Shown here: positions 54,761 through 63,861 of the stretch, in pieces | Position numbering within the stretch: the first letter of the stretch is position 1 | Layout of the letters: the number at the start of each line of letters is the position of its first letter | From: an uncultured bacterium | GTDB lineage: Bacteria; Verrucomicrobiota; Kiritimatiellia; CAIKKV01; CAIJXV01 | Direction of reading: 5' to 3' | Assembly: GCA_903824675.1 (NCBI GenBank) | Contig: CAIJXV010000032.1 | Span: forward strand, 21,686-85,685 | DNA: 64,000 bases | Translations under genes and position numbers: made by a program | The notes under the pieces: model-generated | The model's input: only the letters and a program-made list of their open reading frames with translations | What the model was told of the DNA's origin: nothing | The model's database searches: none

Positions 54761-55959
54761 GCGCCACTCTCCTTGCTATCCGCGCCAGAATGCCCAGGAA
54801 AGCCTATGACAACGGTGGTGAACTCCGGGACCGAGGTATCCACACTAATTCGGGCGCCATGCAACTCGGCGATGAGTCTGGCAGAATACGCCCCGAGCCC
54901 CGTGCCGTACTTCTTCCCGGCAGTCGAAAACTTCTGGAAGAAGCGATCCCTGATGCTTTCCGGCACGGATCCCCGGTTTCGAAGGCTCACCTCCATCGGC
55001 TCACCGCTTTCGAATCGAAAGATCACCGACTCGCCGGGTGGCGAAGCTTCCAGCGCGTTCTTCAGAAGGTTTCCGAACATGGAGTAGCACAACAAACGCT
55101 CACCCTGCACCACAAACACATCGGTCTTTGTGCAGGGATGGCCATCAACCATCAGGTCAACGGCAAGATCCTTGGCTCTCATGAGCGCCACGTTGTGACT
55201 AATGATCTCTTGCGCAACACCCAGGAGGTCAACCGCCTCCAGATGAAGGGTGTACATCCCCTGTTCTATCTTGAAAAGGTCAAGGGATCGGTTGATCATA
55301 TCCAGCATCCGGCGCCCCGCACTCTCGATGCTCTGGAGCCATTCGCTCTGTTTCTTCGTCATCATGTCAGGCGTCATTCTCATCAGCTCCGGCGCACCAA
55401 TGATGATGCACAAAGGCGCCTTGAGATCGTGGCGCATGATGTTCTCGACCTCCTCGCGAAAGGCGGCGGCCTGGCGGAGATGTTCATTGGCCGCAGTCAG
55501 GCGAATCACAACTTCCTGGAGTTCCTGCTGATACCTTTCCTTGGCCTCCTGCTCGCGCCGTCGTTCATCATCCAGTTTCTTGATCGTGGCCGCATTGCCG
55601 ACGGCGCGAAGGATTGCGCTCTTGCCGGCTGGTTTGATGAGGTAGTCGTAAGCGCGGAAACGCAACGCTTCCGCGGCTGTAACGATGGTGGGCTCCCCCG
55701 TCATCATAATGACCTGGACATAGGGAGCTGCGGTTCGAATGGCCTGGAGGAGTTCGATGCCGCTGATCCCCGGCAGAACAATGTCGCTGACGACAACGTC
55801 GAAATTGTTGTCTCCGAGGAGTTGCAGGGCTTCCTGCGCATCGGCGGCCGCTTTGACCGTGTAGCCATCGGCCACCAGGAACTCCCCCAAACTGATGCGG
55901 ATGCTCTTCTCGTCATCAACGACCAGCACCCGTCCCAACGTGTTTTCGGATGATTTCAC
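54757..55959 (-). CDS. Receiver-histidine kinase hybrid
   Basis: A 400-residue cytoplasmic protein with its receiver domain first (VVDDEKS, SDIVLPGISG, IKPAGK), a coiled-coil linker (about 130-170), then a HisKA/HATPase kinase: phospho-His in MRHDLKAPL, N box in FGNLLKNALEAS, and G box GTGLGAYSA. It could take phosphate on its receiver and pass it to others in this operon, most simply the NtrC-type protein encoded next. Start is GTG with a GTGA overlap to the HD-GYP gene upstream. Confidence 0.9.
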   Translation of the reverse strand: MKSSENTLGRVLVVDDEKSIRISLGEFLVADGYTVKAAADAQEALQLLGDNNFDVVVSDIVLPGISGIELLQAIRTAAPYVQVIMMTGEPTIVTAAEALRFRAYDYLIKPAGKSAILRAVGNAATIKKLDDERRREQEAKERYQQELQEVVIRLTAANEHLRQAAAFREEVENIMRHDLKAPLCIIIGAPELMRMTPDMMTKKQSEWLQSIESAGRRMLDMINRSLDLFKIEQGMYTLHLEAVDLLGVAQEIISHNVALMRAKDLAVDLMVDGHPCTKTDVFVVQGERLLCYSMFGNLLKNALEASPPGESVIFRFESGEPMEVSLRNRGSVPESIRDRFFQKFSTAGKKYGTGLGAYSARLIAELHGARISVDTSVPEFTTVVIGFPGHSGADSKESGA

Positions 55960-57017
55960 GATATCTCTCCCAAAGCGGGCATTGCATCGTCCACCTTGAA
56001 CTCTTTCTCCCGAAAGAGCCGCACACAGGCGTCCCCGACATCGGCATCATAAAACGTTCCTCGCCTTTCGACGACCTCCGCGAGCGCCGCCTCAATCCCG
56101 AGTGCCGGCCGGTAGGGCCGGTGGCTGGCCATGGCATCGATCACGTCCGCCACGGCAAGAATCCTGGCCTCGATCCGGATCGCGTCACCCGACACTCCGC
56201 GCGGATAGCCTGATCCATCCATCCGTTCGTGGTGCTGGTGGACGATCTCGGCCAGCGGCCAGGGGAATCGCACGGTGCTGAGTATCCGCGAACCTGTCTC
56301 CGGGTGCTTCCGAATGATGCCCATCTCCTCTTTGCCAAGTTTGCCCGGATAAGTCAGGATCTCGGCCGGTACGCTGATCTTACCCACATCGTGCACCAAG
56401 CCGGCATAATATGTGCCCAGTACTTCTTCCTCGGGCCGCCCCATTTCCACGGCGATGGCCCGGGCCAACCGCGCCACACGCTGCTCGTGCCCCGCCGTAT
56501 AGGGGTCTCTTGACTCAACGGCCAGCGCCATCGCACGAATGGCCCCCTCCAGCGCGTCGCGCAATTCCGCGGTGCGCTGTCGCACCAGTTCCTCCAGGTT
56601 CTCCTGATAGCTCCGGTTTTCCGCATGGAGTCGTCGATTTTCGTCCAATATCCGCTTGGTCTCGACAGCCCTGCGCACGGCGGCAAGAATGGACGCCTTG
56701 GTTACGGGTTTGGGCAGGTAGTCTGAAGCGCCCGCCCGCACGGCTTCCGCCGCGGTTTCCACGGTGGGCCCGCCGGTCATCATGATCACCTGCACATCCG
56801 GTGGAGCGGTGGCACGTATGATCTGTAACAGGCCCACTCCGGAAATGCCCGGCAGAACGATGTCCGTCACGACCACATCCCAGAGCCCCTGCGCCAGCAC
56901 CGCCTGCGCCCGTTGGGCGTCTTCGGCACTCTCCACCTCATATCCCGCATCTTGAAGCATGGCACAAAGCGTCACACGGACGCTCTTTTCATCATCAACG
57001 ACTAATACATGTGGCAT
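55956..57017 (-). CDS. Receiver-HD-GYP response regulator
   Basis: A 353-residue protein with a receiver domain (VVDDEKS, TDIVLPGISG, PKPVTK) joined by a coiled coil to an HD-GYP domain: LVHDVGKISVP near 208 and HHERMDGSGYPRG near 265. HD-GYP domains hydrolyse cyclic di-GMP, so this links the kinases to that messenger. The receiver is very like the one of the next gene, suggesting duplication. Stop overlaps that gene by four bases; its start is 11 bases past the stop of the PAS kinase gene. Confidence 0.93.
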   Translation of the reverse strand: MPHVLVVDDEKSVRVTLCAMLQDAGYEVESAEDAQRAQAVLAQGLWDVVVTDIVLPGISGVGLLQIIRATAPPDVQVIMMTGGPTVETAAEAVRAGASDYLPKPVTKASILAAVRRAVETKRILDENRRLHAENRSYQENLEELVRQRTAELRDALEGAIRAMALAVESRDPYTAGHEQRVARLARAIAVEMGRPEEEVLGTYYAGLVHDVGKISVPAEILTYPGKLGKEEMGIIRKHPETGSRILSTVRFPWPLAEIVHQHHERMDGSGYPRGVSGDAIRIEARILAVADVIDAMASHRPYRPALGIEAALAEVVERRGTFYDADVGDACVRLFREKEFKVDDAMPALGEIS

Positions 57018-57028
57018 TGATTATCCCT

Positions 57029-58702
57029 TCACGTTTGATAAGAGACCGGCAAGTCAACATGGAACAATGTCCCCAGTCCCTCTTCACTCTCGAAACTAAT
57101 CTCGCCGTTGTTCCCCTGAACGATGGACTGACTGATCCACAGTCCAAGACCCGAATGCTGCGTGCGGTCTTTCGTGGTGTAGAACGGGTCGAACAGGCGC
57201 GAACAGATAACCTCCGGTATGATAGGGCCATTATTTCGCAAGGTCAGTCGCAGCCAGGTCCGGCCTTTCTTTTCGATTCGCTGAGCGGTCAGGAGGATCG
57301 TTCTAGAGTTTCCAGCGTCCGTCGTCCCTTCTTCGAACGCTTCCAAGGCATTCGTGAACAGGGCGGTGAGAGCATATCCGATCCGGTTTTTGCAGCAGAA
57401 CACCGGCGGCAGGTTCGCGGGAACCTCGCAGGACCAGACAATTCCACGCTCCCTGGCCGCCCGTTCGGCGGTCGACAGCACCGCAGCAACAAGGTCGATG
57501 GGCAGGGCAGAAGCGAAGGGCTCGGATACCTGTTGCTCTGTGAAACGCAACAAGCTATGGGTCATCATGGCCACCCGCTGAATCTCGGCGGTGACCTCGT
57601 CGGCAAACCCGGCGAGCGTCACATTGCCCTCCGCCTGGTCCTTGATGAGTTGCGCGTAGCTCAAGGCGCCCATGATCGGGTTGTTGATCTCGTGGGCCAT
57701 GCCGCGCGCCAGGGTGCCGACCGAAGCCAGTTTCAGTTTCGCCTGCAGTTGCTTCTCCATCTCCTCGCATTCAACCTGTGCCTGCTTCTGCTCGGTGACA
57801 TCCATATACGTTCCCAGCACGCCACGGATCTCGCCGGTGGAATCGCGCAGCGGCACTTTGTTCGTAAGCAGCCAGATCGTATCCCCTGCAGGAGTCGTCT
57901 GCGGTTCCTCGATCAGCAACCGAGGACGGCCGCTGGCGATGACGCTGCGGTCATCGGCGCGATACAGTTCCGCCTGATCACGCCATGCCATCTGAAAGTC
58001 GTCTTTCCCGACGATGTCTCTGGGGTCGGAAAACCCCGCATCGCCCGCGAACACCGGGTTGCACCCCAAATACGTCAGATTGCGGTCCTTCCAGAAGACT
58101 CTCACGGTAATCGTGCACAGAATCTCATCGAGGATCTGGTTCGTTTCGCGCAACAATTTCTCTGCCTGCTTGCGCTCGGTGATGTCCGCGTCCGTGCCCC
58201 GGTACCCGAGCAGATGGCCCTGTTCATCCAGGATCGGCAACCCGCTCGTCTCCGCGATGACGGTCTTGCCATTTTTGTGGAGGTTGGCATTCACCAATTT
58301 TCGGAACGATGCCCGCTGCGCGAACGCCGCCATTGCGTCGGCCTTCAGTTCCTCCCGCGCCTCGGGAACAAATAGGTCGTAAAAATGCTTCTTCCCCACC
58401 AACTCCTCGGGAGTGTACCCGAGCATGGCCTCCACTGCGGAACTGCAGTAACGATAGACGCCCTCCGCGTCCACCTCCCAGATCCACTCCCCCGCGCTCT
58501 CGGCCACCTGCCGGAAGCGTTCTTCGCTCTGCTGCAACTCGCGCGTGCGTTCACCGACCATCCGCTCCAGATCCTCAGCGTTGCGTGAGGCCTGCGGGTC
58601 CAGACGCCATTGGGCGGTGAGGCACACCCGCCGCCCGACGGCTTTTTGGATGAGGCTTCTTAGCCCGTCTTTCCAGGCGATCCGGAGATTTGATGGATTC
58701 AT
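57029..58702 (-). CDS. PAS-PAS histidine kinase
   Basis: A 557-residue kinase without membrane helices. A first coiled coil (ELQQSEERFRQVAES) leads to two PAS domains (about 65-185 and 190-315; YTPEELVGKKHF, TDITERKQ), then HisKA with the phospho-His in MAHEINNPIMG, and HATPase with NALEAF, DPFYTTKD and GLGLWISQSI. The ATG overlaps the stop of the 63-residue gene by four bases (ATGA). PAS domains suggest it senses a small ligand or redox state in the cytoplasm. Confidence 0.92.
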   Translation of the reverse strand: MNPSNLRIAWKDGLRSLIQKAVGRRVCLTAQWRLDPQASRNAEDLERMVGERTRELQQSEERFRQVAESAGEWIWEVDAEGVYRYCSSAVEAMLGYTPEELVGKKHFYDLFVPEAREELKADAMAAFAQRASFRKLVNANLHKNGKTVIAETSGLPILDEQGHLLGYRGTDADITERKQAEKLLRETNQILDEILCTITVRVFWKDRNLTYLGCNPVFAGDAGFSDPRDIVGKDDFQMAWRDQAELYRADDRSVIASGRPRLLIEEPQTTPAGDTIWLLTNKVPLRDSTGEIRGVLGTYMDVTEQKQAQVECEEMEKQLQAKLKLASVGTLARGMAHEINNPIMGALSYAQLIKDQAEGNVTLAGFADEVTAEIQRVAMMTHSLLRFTEQQVSEPFASALPIDLVAAVLSTAERAARERGIVWSCEVPANLPPVFCCKNRIGYALTALFTNALEAFEEGTTDAGNSRTILLTAQRIEKKGRTWLRLTLRNNGPIIPEVICSRLFDPFYTTKDRTQHSGLGLWISQSIVQGNNGEISFESEEGLGTLFHVDLPVSYQT

Positions 58703-58890
58703 GTTTCCGTCCTGTCCTCGACGAGGCTGTTCGCTTGCGACAACAACGCGCCATGAAACTGGGCGATGCGCTCATCGCCGCGACCGCTCTTGTCCATGAT
58801 CTGGAACCTGTCACGCATACCGTTACCGATTTCGCCTGGATCGCCGACCGCCGTTTTTTGATCCGATGGTATCGTCGCGTTCACTGTCAC
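58699..58890 (-). CDS. Small protein of 63 residues, translationally coupled between two kinases, unknown
   Basis: It starts at a GTG that overlaps the stop of the REC-PAS kinase gene by four bases (GTGA) and ends with an ATGA overlap to the next kinase gene. The sequence (VTVNATIPSDQKTAVGDPGE, then GRGDERIAQFHGALLSQANSL) is charged and likely helical in its last half, with no membrane part or cysteine. I recognise no family. The two exact 4-base overlaps match those between the certain genes of this operon, which is the main support that it is translated. Confidence 0.55.
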   Translation of the reverse strand: MTVNATIPSDQKTAVGDPGEIGNGMRDRFQIMDKSGRGDERIAQFHGALLSQANSLVEDRTET

Positions 58891-60425
58891 CCATTCTCCC
58901 TTTCCACCGGCAGGTCCACATGGAATCGCGTCCACTGCCCAATCTCGCTCTCCACACTCAACAGGCCGCCGTGGTCCTTGACGATGCCGTGGTTGATCGA
59001 AAGTCCAAGTCCCGTGCCCTTGTCGCGCGGTTTTGTCGTGAAGAACGGCTCGAAAATACGGGTGCGCAGGTCTTCCGGGATGCCCGACCCGTGGTCTTCA
59101 ACGGTCAGGCGGACGGCGCGGATACGCCGATCCGAGTCATCCAACGACATCGTCGTTTCCATCGCGGAGATGACAACCTTCTTGTTCGCATCGGGCCCGG
59201 GATACTTCTGGTTCAGCGCATCGCGCGCGTTGGTTACCAGGTTCATGATGACCTGTTGGATCTGCTGACTGTGGCATTTGATCTGGGGCAAGTTATGCGG
59301 CATGTTCACCTCCAGCATGACCTGGTCGTGGCGCAGCACGGCGCGGATCATCGACAGGGTGGCTTCGACGATGTCGTGGAGGCTCGCCGGACTGCTGTTT
59401 TGTTTGTCCAAGCGGGCGAAGGACAGGAGGTTCTTGACGATCATGGCGACACGCTCCGCCTCCTTGCCGATCTCGGTCACATATTCCGCAACCGGGCTGT
59501 CAGGACCGAGTTTGTCCTGAATCAATTGCGCATAGCCCATGACGCCCATGATCGGATTGTTGATCTCATGCGCCACGCCGCCGGCGAGCGTGCCGATGGA
59601 TTCCAGTTTCTGCGACTGGATGAGTTGAGCCTGCATACGCTGCCGTTCTTCTTCCGACCGTTTGCGCTCGGTGATGTCGTGCGCCGTTGAGAGTGCGCCG
59701 GTCACGTTACCTTGGGAGTCTTTGAGTTTCCGGCAGTGCCAGGCCAGCCACCGTTTTTCTCCATCCTTCCGCCGCTGCAAGCTTTCCACGTAGATGACAC
59801 GCTCATCGCCATCGAACAACGGCTGGACGATGCGGTAGACAGGCTCGGCACCCTCGAAGTAGAAGGCGGCCTCTTTGCCAATGACATCCTCACCGAAGAA
59901 CTCAACGCCGGCCGGATTGGCCCATGTGTAGACCTTGCTGCAATCCACTTCCATGATGATGTCGGGCGTGGCCACCAGGATGGCCTCCTGGCGGGAGGAA
60001 AGCGCCCGTAGCGCATCCTCTGCCTCCCGACGTTTCTGATGCTCCCCGGCCTCGGTCAAGGCCCGCAACACGGCGGGGACCAGCCGTTTCAGGTTCTGCT
60101 TGGTCACATAATCGGTTGCGCCGCGGTGCAGGCACTCCACCGCCTGCTCCTCACTCAACGTGCCGGAGATCAGAATGAAAGGGACATCGGGCTGCTTATC
60201 AAGCGCCAGGGTCAAGGCGGCAAAGCCATCGTAGTCCGGCAGGACATAATCCGAAATAATCAGGTCAAACCGGGTCTGTGCCAGAGCGGCCTCGTATTGC
60301 GCACGACCGGTCGCGATCCGCAGTTCGTGGGGCATCGTTAACTGTTGCAGTTTGTCCCGCAGCAGTTCCGCGTCACGCGGGTTGTCTTCGAGATACAGAA
60401 TCAGCGCTGGATTATTCATCGCCAT
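58887..60425 (-). CDS. Receiver-PAS-histidine kinase
   Basis: A 512-residue protein. Receiver domain 1-125 (LEDNPRDAELL, ISDYVLPDYDG, TKQNLK), PAS domain about 145-265 (TPDIIMEVD, STAHDITERK), coiled coil, HisKA with VAHEINNPIMGVMGYAQ, and HATPase with NLVTNARDAL, DHGSGIP and GTGLGLSI. The kinase core is close to that of the PAS-PAS kinase downstream, suggesting a duplication. ATG 60425 or 60419; GAAGAG precedes. The 63-residue gene overlaps its end. Confidence 0.92.
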   Translation of the reverse strand: MAMNNPALILYLEDNPRDAELLRDKLQQLTMPHELRIATGRAQYEAALAQTRFDLIISDYVLPDYDGFAALTLALDKQPDVPFILISGTLSEEQAVECLHRGATDYVTKQNLKRLVPAVLRALTEAGEHQKRREAEDALRALSSRQEAILVATPDIIMEVDCSKVYTWANPAGVEFFGEDVIGKEAAFYFEGAEPVYRIVQPLFDGDERVIYVESLQRRKDGEKRWLAWHCRKLKDSQGNVTGALSTAHDITERKRSEEERQRMQAQLIQSQKLESIGTLAGGVAHEINNPIMGVMGYAQLIQDKLGPDSPVAEYVTEIGKEAERVAMIVKNLLSFARLDKQNSSPASLHDIVEATLSMIRAVLRHDQVMLEVNMPHNLPQIKCHSQQIQQVIMNLVTNARDALNQKYPGPDANKKVVISAMETTMSLDDSDRRIRAVRLTVEDHGSGIPEDLRTRIFEPFFTTKPRDKGTGLGLSINHGIVKDHGGLLSVESEIGQWTRFHVDLPVERENG

Positions 60426-60432
60426 CTCTTCG

Positions 60433-60915
60433 TTAACGTCCTGACTCCTTGGCCCGTACCGGACGCACGCTGCCGGGCGGCGGCTCGTTCACCACGGCCC
60501 AGAAGGAGCCCAACAGTTTCACCGCCGTAACGAATTCCTGAAAGTTGACGGGTTTGACAATGTAGGCGTTGACGCCCAGTTCGTAACTTGTCACCAAGTC
60601 CGACTCTTCACGCGAAGAAGTCATCACCACCACCGGAATCATCTTGAGTTGCGGGTCGCTCTTGATTTGCCGCAGAACCTCGACGCCATTTACCAGGGGC
60701 ATTTTCAGGTCGAGCAGCACCACGGCGGGATTGCCGGCGGGACGCGCGGCGAACGAGCCGCGCCGATACAAGTAGTTGAGCGCGTCTGCGCCGTCTCCGA
60801 CGATGACGACCTCGTTGGCCAGGTTATTCTGCGCCAGGGCGTTGAGAGTCAGTTCGACGTCGCGCGGACTGTCGTCCACCAGCAGGATGCTTTTCAGTTC
60901 GATGTTCATGGTCAT
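60433..60915 (-). CDS. Stand-alone response regulator, Rcp1-like
   Basis: A 160-residue receiver protein: LVDDSPRDVELTLNAL, phospho-Asp in VVLLDLKMPLVNG near residue 67, VVVMTSSREESD and VKPVNFQEF. It has the longer beta4-alpha4 part of receivers that serve phytochrome-like and CHASE/PAS kinases, and no output domain. It lies 20 bases from the CHASE kinase gene, its probable partner, and 7 bases from the next kinase gene. Confidence 0.92.
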   Translation of the reverse strand: MTMNIELKSILLVDDSPRDVELTLNALAQNNLANEVVIVGDGADALNYLYRRGSFAARPAGNPAVVLLDLKMPLVNGVEVLRQIKSDPQLKMIPVVVMTSSREESDLVTSYELGVNAYIVKPVNFQEFVTAVKLLGSFWAVVNEPPPGSVRPVRAKESGR

Positions 60916-60934
60916 ACTCCTTCTTCTTGCTCAT

Positions 60935-63697
60935 TCATTGTGCTGTCTTCAGCGTGAAATAGAACGTCGCGCCCTCGTTGAGTTTGCCCTCCGCCCAGGT
61001 GCGCCCGCCGTGCCGGGTAATGATGCGGCGGACGTTGGCCAGACCGATGCCGGTGCCTTCAAATTGCTCGGTCGTGTGCAGGCGCTGGAACACGCCGAAA
61101 AGTTTGTGGCCATACTGCGGGTCGAACCCGACGCCATTGTCGCGTACGAAAAGAATGACGCGTCCATCTTCCGTGCCCGCGCACCCCATCTCGATGTGCG
61201 CCGGGTCGCGCGGGCGGGTGAACTTCACCGCGTTGCCCAGCAGGTTGTCCAGGACCAGTCGTAGCATCGCGGGATCGGCCTGAACCACAGGCAAGGGAGG
61301 GATCTTCCAGACGATATTCCGCCCGCGTGTGGCAGGCTCCAAAATGTGCAGAGAGTCCTGCACCAGTGTGTCCAGATTCACTCTTGTCTCTGCCATATCC
61401 ACCCGGCCCATGCGCGAGAACGCCAGCAGGTCGTCAATCAGCACGCCCATTTCCAGGCTGGCGTCCGCAATCGTCTTCATATAATGCCGCCCTTGCTCCG
61501 ACAGCCGACCCTCGGCCTCGCGCCCGAGCATGTCCACGTAGCCCTGAACGTGCCGCAACGGCGCGCGGAGGTCGTGCGAGACCGAATAACTGAAGGCTTC
61601 CAGTTCCTTGTTGGCAGCATCCAGTTGCGCGGTGCGCTCGGCAACCCTTTGTTCCAGTTCCATGTTGAGTATGTGAATTTGTTTTTCCGCCCGCTTGTTC
61701 TCCGTGAGGTCCACGAACACCACGATGCCGGCGATGACCTTGTTCTTCGTGTTACGGATGGGAGCCGCATTCGCCAGAACGATCCGGTCTTCGTGTTCGT
61801 CGCGGCGGATGAGGAACTCTCGCTTACTCGTTTCGCCAAACAGCACGGCCCTCGCCAGAGGCACCTGATCCGTTTTTAGCGGTGTCCCATCGAGGTCCAA
61901 CAGTTTCCAACTGGCAACGTACTTGTTGATATCGATGTCGGTCACCACCTCGGCCTCGTCGGCGCCCCGAATCAGCAAACCCGCCCGGTTCACATAGCGC
62001 AGTTGCCCGCTCGGCGCATCGGCGATGGCAATGCCGGCCGAGCTGCAATCCAAGGCCGCCTGCAAGAGCCCCCTCGCTTCGGCCAGGTCCGCCGCCGCCT
62101 TCACCCGCTCGGAAATGTCGCGAATGTTGCATTGAATCACCCGCTGCTGGTTTACCAGATACACGTTGCTGACGAACTCCACCTCGTGCCGCTTACCGTC
62201 GGGACCTTCCATCGCCATGCCTTCGTAGCGGACGTATCCCTTCTCCTGTAACTCCGAAAAGTTGGCCTCGTTGGCGATGAGGTCCTTGAAGAATCCCAGT
62301 TCCCAGACCTTTCTGCCGAGGAACACGTCGCGCGGGACCCCCAGCAACTCGATCAGGTAGGGATTCACATCCACCACCACCCCCGTCTCCGCATCGAGGA
62401 TCAACACCCCGTCACGCGCCGCCTCAAACAACCGGCGATAGCGGAGTTCCGAAGCGAGCAAGACCTCCCCCGCCTCCGCTTTCTCCCAGTAGATCCGGAT
62501 GCGCTGCTGCCGCCAGAGCATCAGGCCGAACAAGAGGAGGGTGCCCATAGTTCCGCCGAACAGAACGAGCCAGGCCTTGCCGTAATCCGCCAAAGACACC
62601 GGTCCACCGGGCTCGGTGAAGCGCAATGTCCAGCGGCGCCCGGCGAAATCTACCGGGGTGAGCCGGGCAATCAGTGCAGTGGAAGCCGGCGCCCTATCCG
62701 TGGCGCCCTGGCTGTCGTAGAGCAAGGTGTCCGAGGAGAGCACATCGCCATCGTAGACTTGCAGGGAAATCTGCTTGCCCGTCTGCTTCACATCCCAGTG
62801 CCCAAGGGTGCCGTGCATCAGATCGGTCATCCGGTACGGACTGTAGACCCAGCCTTGGATAGCGGCGCGGCGCTGTTCGATGGTTTCGATCGGCAACCCG
62901 TGACGGGACACCGGAACATACATCAAGACGCCGGCTTGAACATCCTGGCCCGTCTCCTGCACGAGAATGACTTTGCCGGAGAGTGCCGCGGTATTCTCGT
63001 CCCGCGCCCATTCCATCGCCGTGCGGCGTACGGGTTCGGATAGCATGTCGTAGCCAAAGGCGCGCAGGTTCCGATCCGAAAAAGGTTCGAGGTAGATGAT
63101 GGAGGAATAGGAATCCCGTTCGCCTGCGGGCCTGACCTGGTACTCCGGGAAACCTTCGTCACGAATCGCCTGGACGTGCTGGTCCAGTTGCTCACGGGGC
63201 ACCAACAGCGCAAAGCCGAGGCCCTGAATGCCGGGCAGATACTGCTCGATCTGCAGGTGCCGGGTAAACGTGCGCCATCCCTCGCGCGAAACCGTCTCCG
63301 CGGCATCAAATAATGCCGCGCCACTGCGCAGGATCTGGGCCGCGGCCTCAAGCCGGGCAACGATATCGATTCGGATCCCGTTGCAGGCAAAGTCGAACTC
63401 GCGTTGCGCGGCCGATTCCACACTCGTCTTGATGTACAGCGAGGTGAGCACGGTGACGGTCAGTCCGGCTACCAGAAAACACCATGCGCCCCAGTGATTG
63501 CGAAAAACTCGGGCGTGCAACAGGCGGATCAACCGCGAGCGACGGGATAGTCCCGCAGGCAGTGTGTGATTGTGTGTGTGTAGGGGGGCGGGGGGACGCA
63601 CCGGCGCATCCGACCGTGCCTGGCCCGGTCGCCGGCGTCCGGCAGTCTCGGCCAATTTCTTTGCCGGCTCTATGTTGTCTTGTTGGTTCTTGCTCAT
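60935..63697 (-). CDS. CHASE-PAS-PAS membrane histidine kinase
   Basis: A 920-residue kinase. A long basic N terminus is followed by a helix near 70-90, an extracytoplasmic CHASE domain at about 105-345 (IQGLGFALLVPREQL, RRAAIQGWVYSPYRM, SLQVYDG), a second helix (about 375-395), two PAS domains (about 420-665), a coiled coil, HisKA with YSVSHDLRAPLRHVQGY, and HATPase with NLLGNAVKFT, DNGVGFDPQY and GTGIGLANVRRI. It senses an outside signal and would phosphorylate the receiver gene next to it. Its start overlaps the stop of the broken receiver gene upstream (ATGA). A GT run and G6-C-G6 tract (63571-63595) lie in its N-terminal coding part. Confidence 0.94.
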   Translation of the reverse strand: MSKNQQDNIEPAKKLAETAGRRRPGQARSDAPVRPPAPLHTHNHTLPAGLSRRSRLIRLLHARVFRNHWGAWCFLVAGLTVTVLTSLYIKTSVESAAQREFDFACNGIRIDIVARLEAAAQILRSGAALFDAAETVSREGWRTFTRHLQIEQYLPGIQGLGFALLVPREQLDQHVQAIRDEGFPEYQVRPAGERDSYSSIIYLEPFSDRNLRAFGYDMLSEPVRRTAMEWARDENTAALSGKVILVQETGQDVQAGVLMYVPVSRHGLPIETIEQRRAAIQGWVYSPYRMTDLMHGTLGHWDVKQTGKQISLQVYDGDVLSSDTLLYDSQGATDRAPASTALIARLTPVDFAGRRWTLRFTEPGGPVSLADYGKAWLVLFGGTMGTLLLFGLMLWRQQRIRIYWEKAEAGEVLLASELRYRRLFEAARDGVLILDAETGVVVDVNPYLIELLGVPRDVFLGRKVWELGFFKDLIANEANFSELQEKGYVRYEGMAMEGPDGKRHEVEFVSNVYLVNQQRVIQCNIRDISERVKAAADLAEARGLLQAALDCSSAGIAIADAPSGQLRYVNRAGLLIRGADEAEVVTDIDINKYVASWKLLDLDGTPLKTDQVPLARAVLFGETSKREFLIRRDEHEDRIVLANAAPIRNTKNKVIAGIVVFVDLTENKRAEKQIHILNMELEQRVAERTAQLDAANKELEAFSYSVSHDLRAPLRHVQGYVDMLGREAEGRLSEQGRHYMKTIADASLEMGVLIDDLLAFSRMGRVDMAETRVNLDTLVQDSLHILEPATRGRNIVWKIPPLPVVQADPAMLRLVLDNLLGNAVKFTRPRDPAHIEMGCAGTEDGRVILFVRDNGVGFDPQYGHKLFGVFQRLHTTEQFEGTGIGLANVRRIITRHGGRTWAEGKLNEGATFYFTLKTAQ

Positions 63698-63861
63698 CGC
63701 TTCACCCCGCCCTTCACCCGCTTCACTGCATCCAGCAACTCGTCGCCGTCCACCGGCTTGCGGAAGAGGCCGGAGGCGAGCATCTCGCGCGCGGAGGCAA
63801 AACAGCGCACCCTATATCCGTGCGCCTTCATCAATGCGTCTTTGCGCATCCTCCCGGTGAC
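63694..63861 (-). pseudogene. C-terminal remnant of a receiver-domain gene, cut by IS3 insertion
   Basis: An open frame of 56 codons that starts directly at the IS end: VTGRMRKDALMKAHGYRV, SAREMLASG and LFRKPVDGDELLDAVKRV, the last third of a CheY-like receiver (Thr of beta4 and the Lys of beta5). The first two thirds with the phospho-Asp would lie beyond the insertion. The stop overlaps the CHASE kinase start by four bases, so it was the first gene of the operon; the insertion likely changes expression of everything downstream. Confidence 0.75.
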
